Shown here in pieces: positions 12,901-23,892 of a stretch of DNA of 64,000 nucleotides. This DNA comes from Aurelia coerulea (lineage: Eukaryota > Cnidaria > Scyphozoa > Semaeostomeae > Ulmaridae), in assembly GCA_039566865.1 (NCBI GenBank), contig CM076959.1, forward strand, positions 15,049,501 to 15,113,500, written 5' to 3'. The notes beneath the pieces are model-generated. The model was not told where the DNA came from and ran no database searches. It saw nothing but the letters and a program-made list of their open reading frames with translations. Every line of letters begins with the position of its first letter. The first letter of the stretch is position 1. Made by a program: the position numbers and the translations under genes.

Positions 12901-15900
12901 TGAAGCCTGATTTCATCGCTAAGAAATCTGTTGTTTCTTCCAGATAAAGATTTCAAGTCACTTTCTTGGGATGCTTCATTTGCCCTCTGTACCCTTTTCA
13001 CAAAAGATTGATTCCTTACTAGATCTTCACAGAAAGAACATATTGATTTCTCCGAATCAAATAAAATAATTGCACACTTTGCACTTCTGATCGTCCCTTT
13101 TACTTGTTGACCGTCAACTTCACTGATGAATCTTGGGACAGAATACCAAGATATCTGGCCCGCATTGCTCCCTTCATTATAGGTTTCAGTGATTTTGTTC
13201 AGCTGATATTCTTTGTTCTTAATTGAAATTACTTTGCGGTGAAATCCTAAACATGGTTTGGCATTTTTCTCAGTAGCTAGTCATTGAGTCTTTGGTTTTT
13301 TGGAGGGTATAACAAAGCTCTCTATACTGCTCTGTTTGCGTTTTGGTGTTGTGCCACACGACTTTTTGTGCGCTTCGAAGTTGCTGATGTAACATCCGCG
13401 CTCGGGCATCAAAATTATAAGCTGATTGCAACTCTTGCAACGGCATTTTCCACTCGAAGCACCAAATCTAAGTAGCTGAAATCCTCCGGGGAACCTTCTT
13501 TCTACTTCCTTAAATCGCAACTCAGACGTTTCTTTGCTTTCTTCGCTCATCTTTTTGGCTTCCAGTTTTTGAACATTAGATTGATAAATGTTAACATTTT
13601 TCAAGTGACTTGGGGTTTTTAAATGGGCCTTTACATTTGACATAGCCTTAGAAATTGGACCTGGCTCAATAAACCTCTCTTTCTTCCCTTTCGAGCATGC
13701 TTTGCATATGACCTGCACCTTTCCATTACTCTCCAGTTTTAGCTCCAAAACATTTTTTGGTACAAGCTTAGCTTCGTGAATTTTGGCAAGGGTTTCCGTG
13801 TAGTATTTAATGCCGCTACTACGATCATCACTGGAACACGAAAACTTCCCTAAATTGCATGCGTCATCTTTCACTACCACATTTTCTTCATAGCTGATGT
13901 TACCAGCTGTAAGGCAGCCAGTTTCCTCACGCACAGTAACGGTATTTGCAAGGATCACTAGAAGGAAAAATTCACTCTTAAGCAATCGCAGAATACAGAT
14001 GTTTTCCGAAGTAATTTGCTCAAGATATATATTTCATTCAATGTATTTATAAATTCCAAAGGAAAAGGACAGGACAGTGAATGATTGGTCAATTCATTTC
14101 CTATTCCTGTATGAAAGGACATGCAGAAAATGCGCATGCGCAAAAATTATTTGAAGATTCAGAAATTTCTACTTGTGCTCATCCAGGGAGGATGAAAATT
14201 CTGATCGGAGGGGTGTCAGATCTTGGTAGGTATATTATGAATGAAAATGCTCTTAATGATTCATGACTTGAATTAACTCGTACCTTCTTCGTTGGTTGAA
14301 GCTCCTGTTGCAGGTTGTAATAACTTTGACGGCTCATCATCTTTGACCTCTTCAATCTCATGCTTTGCAGGGGGACATCCACAGTAAGCGCACATAAATG
14401 TGCCTTTTTCTGCCAGAAACATTTCACATATATTGCAGTTTTGGCACTCACCCCTCTTTACACCTCGACAATCCTTGTTTGACATTCTTTTTCCTTTTTT
14501 ACCACAAGCCACACAAACTGCACACACTCATAAAAACAAAAACACAAAAGGGCAAGCGCCTAGCCTCCATTCCGTGTATAAAGACATCGATTGAAATCGA
14601 GATTATAAATGGCAGAAATATCAACACAAACCAGCAAAAACACAGAGATACATTGCAAGAAAGAAGATTAGTTTCAAGGAATAAAGGAGAGACAAGTGCA
14701 GTGAATGAAAATAAGGAGGTTTCAACTCTTTGCCCTTCAGCTTTTGGTATTGTTAGGATTTCAAATTGGCACGATTAAAAATGGATGAAAATGGTATTAT
14801 CATATCATACCGACTTAACTTATATAATTGCTACAACATCAGTTACACTTCAGTTACATTTATCCAGGATGATTGATAAAGCAAGTATGATGCACAAAAC
14901 AAGGCAAGCTTCTGTTCCTGAATTACAACTGTTGCTTTTCAGCCAGGCAGTGACAGCAATCTAAATGAAAGCCTAAGAATGTAGGCCATTTTACAACACA
15001 ACAACCTCAACCTGTGGACACACTATTACTGTCACTGTGTGGACACACTATTACTGTACTCATGCTACACTCAAGACAATTGTTGACCTTGTGACCTTGC
15101 TTTAAGACCAACTGTTTGATACATTATTTCACTTTACTCTTTGTGTTGGGTTTTTCATTCCATTTTTGTCATCAGCTGATCAGTAAAATTTCAGAAGATT
15201 TACCCCTATTTTTAAATTCACTGACTACCTTTGCAAAACATACCCTTTTTTCTAAATCCTAGGTCCTAGCTTTTGGCTAGTTTTATACCCTTTCTCAGTG
15301 ATTTTATGGACACGGGTGGTGTCACTTTTCACTCAGTACTGCACCCGCCGGGGTTGAAGTATTTCGGATCTCAGGGCCAAGACTGTTCCAAAGCTTGGCG
15401 CCTCGGTACGCGAAACATTTCTGCCCCCCTGCCGATTTTAATAATGGCAACCTGAGATTGACTTCGGCGTTTCTAAGAGAACGACTGGTAGAGTTGTTGA
15501 CTCTCGTGAACATGTCTTTCATATAAGAAGGCACGTCACCATTAAGGGATTCAAAGACCATTTTCTGAGCTTCAAAATCAATAAGCTCCCTGACAGTCGG
15601 CCATTTAAGCGCCCGAATAACTGGTAAAGCAGTAGCATCAAATGGACTGTATGATGTGGAGCTAAGCCCCAAAAGCGTGCATTGCTCTTAGCAACGCATG
15701 AAAGAGTTTTGTACGTGGACTTGCATCAAAATAGGTAGACTGATTACGATGAGTCCCAGTAATCGCTATTCAAAACGAGACTATTGCACCAGACCGAGAC
15801 CGCTCATACTGTAGTTAGGAGCGTCCGGCAGTATTTCAATAGCGATAACTACGACCATATCATCAGTCTATCAAAATAGGTATGGTGTAAATTTCTTGCT

Positions 15901-18900
15901 GTGCTGGGATTTGCATCATTCGCCTCGAATGGATATTAATTGTGAATGAGGTCTATTCCCTTTAAAGCCCCGGGAGGTGTACTTGACTTTCAATTGTACG
16001 AGAGTGCGCACTCCAAGTAAAAAAATTTCACCTGGCTTCAGAAATTTTCCCTTGAAATGATAGCCGGCTGTAGAAAAAATCGGCGAGAAGCATCTCCCAA
16101 AATGTAAAAATTGGTCGAAAAACAATGAAATAACATTTTTGACAACCGGCTTTAGAAAAATTGCCTTCTTTTGATACCCAGCTTTAGAAAAAAGAGGCGA
16201 AAACGATACCCGGAAAGGAGTGCACATCCCGTCAGCAAAATATACTAAAAAACCCCCGGGCTGGAAGTGATGCTTTGAAGCTTCTGAGAACGAGATTCGC
16301 AGAGTTTTTGAATCAATAATATCAGCCATTATACATATGTATGCATGTAAAATTTTGCCACACAACTAAAAATTAAATGTAATATAAAAATTTACGAAAA
16401 GAAAGAAGGCTATCTACATGTGTACAGTATAATAAAAACTAAAATCCAGTATAAAAGCACCCGTAGTTTCAAATGGCAGGGATAGCATTAAAAGGTCAGT
16501 GCAGCCTTGTTTCCATAATGGTCCCTCAGGGGTATTATAGACAAGAAAAGTTAAATGCTTCGTACACGTTTTTGTCATACCTTTTCTGCAGCTCTCTTAA
16601 TTGCATTCTTTATTTTCTGAGGTACGTAGGCAACGTTAGTTTGAAACATCGTCATATTTCCCCAGGAGCATGAGTAAATGTCATTTCTCTGGTTTTCAAA
16701 GGAGAAAGAATCAGCGACGATCTGGGTTTCGTCTCTTCCAGCGCTCCATCTGTCTGATAATAATGTTTTCACGGCTGGAAAGAAATTGACAATTGAGCAA
16801 TGGAAAGTGCAGATACAGTAAGAACCCGCAAAATAGAAAACACTCTATAAGAAACCTCAGGCTGATTTTTTGAGAAATGGTGCCCTCATATAAGAAACTT
16901 CTCAGCCTGATTCTTGGAAGGTTTCCTATAGGAGGATCCCAAAAAATTTTCATATTAAGTAATTTTTGTTAAAATCAGGTGCTAAATATTGTTTAGAGAT
17001 TTCATGCAAAAGCATCTCCATTTACAGTATACTTGGCATGCATGCTATGATTGACCAAATTTGGAGAGAATACTAGGTAACAAGAACATACTGCTTGATG
17101 GCGTTTGTTCTGGGGTTTCTTTAAAGATTTGAAGTTTTCTTTACCATGTGATAAGAAACATTTCAGCCTGGTTGCAGATTAACGCCTAAAAAGAAACCCA
17201 ACAGGCTGTTTTGAAAAAACTGGTTTCTATTTTGCGGGTTCTTACTGTATGCATTCTAGTTACTTGATTTGCTACTGGATGCCTGAAATCGTAAAAAATT
17301 GCGAGAAGAAGCACTTTATGTCACTAAAATACCATATCGAGGGAAGCTTGTAATTCAACGATAAGGATATTCCCGACACTTGCCGGGAAAGGTTTTTGAA
17401 AATAGTGTTTGATAATTCACAAATATATGTTTTATAAGGTAGTTTGAAAGGCCTCAGCGTGCTGAAAAATCTGTCTTTTTTTGCGTCCGTTTTTCTTCTG
17501 GTCGCTATTATTTAGTATATACTACAGTACCAAGTTTTGAGAAGGGAAAATATAGTGAACGATGAAGAAGAGGGACAACACCCACAGAGAGCAGGCATCA
17601 AGTTGATCTTTTGCGATCAGTTGATGTTGCTCTGACGATGCCCTAGTGGGCGAAACTAGTTAGCAGATAACTTAATAAATAAAAAAGCGCAAAAGATCAA
17701 CTCGATGCCTGCTCTCTGTGGATGTTGTCCCTCTTCTCCATCGTTCACTATATGTTTTATAAGGTAAACATGTTCATGCTCCTTTGTGAATAACTAATTC
17801 TCCAAAGATTTTCTAACTCTAGCGCAAATACTAGAAAATCATATGGGGTTCCCACGGGTCTGGGATCATCAAAGCACGACTCTCACTAATATAAAGCAAT
17901 TATACGCTATCTCTGGCATCCGATGCTGGATGATGCTGGGCCTCATCACTCAATATCACCAAGCATTGACTCAAATGCCACCTACTAGCGAAGCATGAAA
18001 CTTCGTTGATCAAGTAAGGCCCGTTTTATAAGTCGTGCCGCGCCGTGCAGAACCATACAAATTTTAGTTCGACTTTCAGTCGTGGCACGGCGCGACTGAA
18101 ATTTGGTTTTATAAGTCGCACCAAGTCGACCCAGTCGAGAAGCCTTTGGCATATGGTTCGACTCAGTCGAACCAAGTGTCAATTTGGTTTTATAAGAATC
18201 GCGCCGCGCCGAAACAGACAAAATTGTTCGAAATTCACTCGATTCGGCACGACGCCTAAGTTAAAGGGGCTGGGTCACGTAACTGTAAACAAACCTGTTA
18301 TCTCTATAATCTGTATTGTTGCCCACACGTGACCATTGTGTTCTGCACAGATTTTGGTGGATGGGGTGAATCCACAATAAAGTTACTACTAAAAATCCAC
18401 TAATATCTTTGCAATCTTACAACGTATGGTTGTTTCGTTTGTTTCTCCTTGAAGTTCAAGAGTTCATCTTCAAAATAGAGCTTTCCTTTTGAGAAAAATA
18501 GCGGAAAATCTGTGTGATATGGCCTGTCAAAAAAGCTGCAAAATCGTCGTTTCGAAAGAAGTTTGTTTACTTTACGTGACCCAGCCCCTTTAACCAAAAG
18601 AAATGTGACATGACAATGGCCCATAGGATGATATCTTTTCGTGGGTGTCCAATTATCATGTATTCGGTCTTTTGTGGATTAATGCTTAGTTTGTTAATTC
18701 TGATTTATTCCGAAAGACACACCTTTCAGATTGGTTGAGAACCTATCACGTCATTCCTATGTCAGAAGGATGGGGATTGAGCATGATATACCAAGACAAT
18801 CTGTCATATTTCATAGTTTCAATATTTGTTTTAAAATATTTACATGAAATGTAAGCTTCATATGCAACTCCAACAATGCAAACACCATTGTTAGCTTCGC

Positions 18901-21900
18901 CTGCTGCCAATCCTGCCATTGAGGTGCCATGTTTATTCCTTGAGCTACAAAAAAAACTTTGTAAAATATATAACTAGAAACTTGATGTGGAAAGGTTGGA
19001 CGACAAGAAACACTACTAAGATATGTTTTAACACAGAGGCCTTTCGGACTTGTGTCCTCATCAGAGTGTCATTTCGAATGAATCTAAAGTATAAACAACG
19101 ATCTGGAATGCACAACGAGCGCGCTAGCTGCCTGGATTTCAGAGAAACTTTTCAAACTTTGTTTGCTTTGAATTACTGGTTGAGGGAATTTCCTTTGTCT
19201 GCAATCGCTAATCGCTTTGAATTCAGGTGTCAACAAAAGTAATTTATTTATGCTATTGTGTTACAAAATCTGTCCTTGTTAGTAAGAATAGTTCAAGTTT
19301 GTTACTGAAAAAAGACAGGAGAAACGTACCGTCCAAGGTATGGTGAAACATCTGAAATATTCTGATCAAAGTTATAACTTGCTTCCTTAACCTACAATAT
19401 CCAATAGAGATGAACAGATTAAATCATACATAGAATATGATTAAAGATTTCGGTGTGGCAACCATTTTCAAATGGTATTTCATTGGCTTCGCTAATAATC
19501 TGTTACCCAACGGACTAAAGAGAACCGCAGACGGCTAACAAATATAATTCCATACTTGATCTTTACTTTATTTTTCAAACAGTTGCCTGGACAATAGACA
19601 TATGGGACATTCAAACAACGTTTACACTGTACCGGTCCAGTTTTGACCCGTAAAGGTTGTTACTGTTCAAGAATATTTACACCTCTGCAAAGCAAACTTT
19701 TCTAAAGATAAAAGGAAGAAAAGTGTCACGGATCAGCAGCAGGAACAGTGTAAACGGCTGATCTGTTGCATATTTTTTACAGATCCAAGGTAAATAAGAA
19801 ATAAAAAAAGAAATAGTCACAAGTTTGCTCCCAAAATTGAAATCGTTTCATTGCCAATATCAAATTCTATTTATGATAGTTAGAAAGCTTATTTCCCCAG
19901 CTTTTGAATAAGCCTATTGCAATCGCTGTAACTTTAGGGGAAGTGAATCAATGATAAAATTTTTGATGCATACTATTTGAGACAAAATGCTGCTTGAAGA
20001 ATTCGTTCAGTTAAGTTTTGTGAAACTTGCAACTTTGAAGTGCTGTATCTCTGGAACGGATGGATATTTTGAAGTCTGGTTTTTTGCACCTTTTAGTACA
20101 GGGTATATGCAATTGAAAAATATCCCTCAAAGGTTCAAAATCAAAAACTCAAAAATTAATTTTTTCCCACCCTAGGCACACTGTGTATTGGAACAGTGTG
20201 AGTCTCAGAGATACAAAAGACCTGAACGCCATTATCACATGCGTTGCAAACTACGCGTTTTTCTTTTCATGAGAAACTTGGATCAGCACTTAGTACTAAA
20301 AGTTTCTTAATTTCGCATGAAAATGTCGGTGTTTTAGTAGTAAAAGTTTCTTAATTAATTTCTTATTTTTTGAGCCTAAAAATTGCGTTATCGTTCGAAG
20401 TTGAGCCTTCTTATCGACAAAAGGCTTGTATTTTGCATTGATATTGTCACCATGAATAAGCCATGCACATTAAGGCAAAAAGTTACCAATGTTTGCAGTC
20501 ATAAGTTACACAAATATGAAGGTAGCTTTGTTGGAGAGATATAAAATAATGGAGACATACAGAAATAAAATGTTAGAGTTTCTTTGTTGTTCTTGATCAT
20601 AGTACTAGAGTTTCTTAAATTTTTTGTGATCGTGGTACTAGTTTCTTATAATCCAGCGTCTTATAAAAAACGTGTATATTTGCTATACCTATACCTAGCA
20701 TCCAAAGGTAATTTCAGGACGCTGAGAAGCTAAGCTTATTGAAGCAGCGTCCTGGCCCTTCCTGTTGATATGACGACACCTCGTGATTGCTTTATCCTGA
20801 AATTACAGAGATTTGGCGACTCTCTTCATTCTACGTAGCAAGTTCGGCAGGGCGGGGATTCGAACCACTAACATTAAGATTAGTAGTCAAGCGTGCTACC
20901 ACTGAGCCAACCCAGCTAAAAAACTTCTATAAAATATCTGAAGCTTTCAACTTACAAATCGTTTATTCAGTTCTGCATTGTTGTAGTCTACCCCAGTTGG
21001 ATCGCTGATACAAATCGTTACATTTTTTCCCGTATATCCATTCTGCCATGCTTTCTGTATATTCATCGTATTTGGTACAACAGCAGTCTTCGGATACATT
21101 TCATTCTGATAGAAGAAGTATACAAAATAAATCTATAAATATTCAAGAATAATAAGAATGCTAAATAGATGTCACTTATAATCAGACACTAAGTGTGCTC
21201 AAAAATATTATCTGCGTTCAAATCCAAGGATGGACCCAAGGGGGGAGCTCTGAGAGCAGTGGCTCCACCCCCTTTCAAACATGGGGCTCAAATCTTTAAA
21301 AATGTCAGTGTAAAATTTTATTGCCGTTTTCTTTGAAATAAATAGCTTGGAAGGAACGTAGGGTTTTTTGCTGTAAATCTGCCGTGGCAATTTATTGATA
21401 TCTTGATTAGTTTCACTATGGCGGCATTTGTTAAATTCGAAAATTCCAGATCGAATTACAAAGTTCGCGCTGTTTCAATCGCATGCCTCATATGCGTCCC
21501 AACATGTCCTAATGAAGTCCCAAGGAAAGCAATGTCGCAAGTTGCAATCAAAATCGCAGCTTTTAATTTTTGTTTTGAAACAAGGAATTTAGTGTCATAT
21601 CTTTGATCCAATAAAACGTGCATTTTCAATACAATACCCTACCGTGTTTCGTTTTGGTGTTAAAATATTTCTGCCACTACAAAGGGTGTATGGTGTATCT
21701 TTCTCGATGAAGACTTTATTCATGAAACTTGGATTGAGATTCCTTTGAATTTTAAAAACTTCAGTAGCAAGCAACTGTAAACATTTGTGGTGAATAGACA
21801 CTGTGTTTGCTTTCGTCAGTAATTCCTCGAACTTTGAACAGCTGTCTTTGTATGCGATTCTCAAAGCTCTCTCTTGGATCTTGTTTATTTTCCTATTAAC

Positions 21901-23821
21901 TGACCTATCATGGAACATCCAAAAATTGGACAATAGGTAATTTGATAAATAACGAAAGCGTTCATCATAACATAACCCTCAGTTTATCAACATCCACATG
22001 GTTTGAAATACGCGCAAGTGCATGCAACTCCTGTGCAGCCTCTTTACAAATTATGGCTGGATGATTTTTTAAATCAAGGTTCTTATCCATTGTACTTCCA
22101 AAAGCTTTCCTTCAACAGATTCTGGTATCGTAGTTGCACCAATACGCCAGTGTTTTTCTCTCCAAAAATCAAAAGATTAAATTTGTCAGCATACAACTTC
22201 GTACTATTATCAAGAAACCACTAAGAGAGCCTTTGAGCATCTGTTTCAAGGCTAGAAACTATATGTTCTAGTTCACGACCGCACACATAGATAGTCGTGT
22301 CATCGGCGTAATTGCAGATCTCAATCTCTTCCACCAAAAAGAACAGGTCGTTTATGAATACATTAAATAAGAGGGGCCCCAACACAGAGCCTTGTGGTAC
22401 ACCCTTAATTGATTCCTGCCAGGAACTGAATGACTCATTGACCTTAACTCGCTGTTTTCCTATTTGAAAGATAATCATGAACCAGTTTTAGGGCAGATCT
22501 ACTGAAACCGGCTAGTATGAGTTCTATTACCTGATAGCTTCTAATTTTGACTTATATGATTTAGTCAAACGCATTTCGTTACTGAAGCGGAGGCTGAAGG
22601 CGCCCACCCATTGCCTGTATACCAACGATTTTCGAACTCAGCACCCCAAAATTGACCGAGTCAGCCTGTTTTCATAAATTTCCCCGTCGGGGGACCATTG
22701 CTGCATTCTCCGCCTGGCCTAAAACCAACTCATTGCTATTGCTATTGGAATCGCTACATTTTGAGACCCATATTTAGGGATTTTGAAGCTTTCGAACACA
22801 TCCTTATGGGCGGCACGTCCCCGTTCAGCTACATATAGGAGTTACCCCCCCCCCCTCCCCCGGGTTAAGCCCTCGTTGTTTATGTGGTACGGGAAACGAA
22901 AATAGCGAGCATTTCCTCCTGCATTGCCCGAGGAATTGCCCTCAGTTTGACTTGATGCGATTGACGATTGATTGATGAACCTGGGTTAGACATCACAAAT
23001 ATAGATTCAAAAGATGTGTGTGAATTGCTATTGTACGGAATTTCTGATTTGAATGTAGTCGAGAATAGAATGATTATTGAGGCAACAATATCATTCACTG
23101 AACGATCCAAGAGATTTTGCCAGCAACTCTTTTCAAGTAATTTCATAGCAGCGACTTCCCTCTTTTTCTTTTTCCTTGCTTGACTTTGCTTTTGGTTTTC
23201 GTGGTTAACGCCCGGAGGGGGGGTCTACTTAATACATTGAGCACCACCCGGGGATGTTCCTGCCAATAGGGCCCCATTTTCGGAAGAAAATTCCAGGACA
23301 GGGTTATACCTTTTGTGTATTTATTCCGGCACAGATATGTTAATTAAAGCTTTTTTCACAGGACAGGTCAGATTTGACATGCAAAATCAAGGTAACTCAC
23401 AAAAAACACTTGCATTATCCAGGACAGATACTATGTTTTCAAACATGTATTCCAGGACAGGGTTATAAAATTTTCTTTTGGCAGGCACATCCCCGTTGTT
23501 TTTCTCCAAGGTAGACCCCCCGGGGGTTAACGTTGTCTTTTGTTTATTGTTGTCTTTCGTTATTTTGATTGTTGGTCTGTTTGTTTGTTTTACTTTTTGG
23601 ATATTGTGTGCCTTAATTTGTAAGTCCCATCTGCAGTGAGAAGAAGGTGACCCCGTGTCTTTTCCCGCTGTGGATGGGACCAATAATGTATTATAGTTAG
23701 TTTTAGGTATTACTTGACATATAAAAAAATATCTTATAGAATTTTGTAATATCTCAAATGTTCCTCGACTCTGCAATGGTTTTTCTGAATCTTCCGTACA
23801 TATGCTTGCTAGTAGCATAGC

Positions 23822-23892
<71 letters not shown>

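Larger units (their letters stand above)
8651..15352 (-). mobile_element. Complete autonomous DNA transposon with 8-bp target duplication
   Basis: The ends are CCCGGCGGGTGCA on the left and its reverse complement on the right, with looser inverted similarity continuing inwards (CACTGAGAAAG..). The target duplication GTTGAAGT lies at 8643-8650 and 15353-15360. Excising the element and one duplication restores the LINE frame EIRNTSTLRAFKKKVQP, which fixes both boundaries independently. It carries one gene on the minus strand (14485-10062) and about 1.4 kb of noncoding 3' DNA. An 8-bp duplication occurs in hAT, P, KDZ-type and other superfamilies; the protein does not allow a choice by eye. Confidence 0.92.

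Noticed and set aside
13281..13283. UGA as selenocysteine codon in the transposon protein
   Set aside because: No SECIS-like hairpin was noticed in the 3' region and no redox motif surrounds the codon; the CUAG context fits readthrough better.
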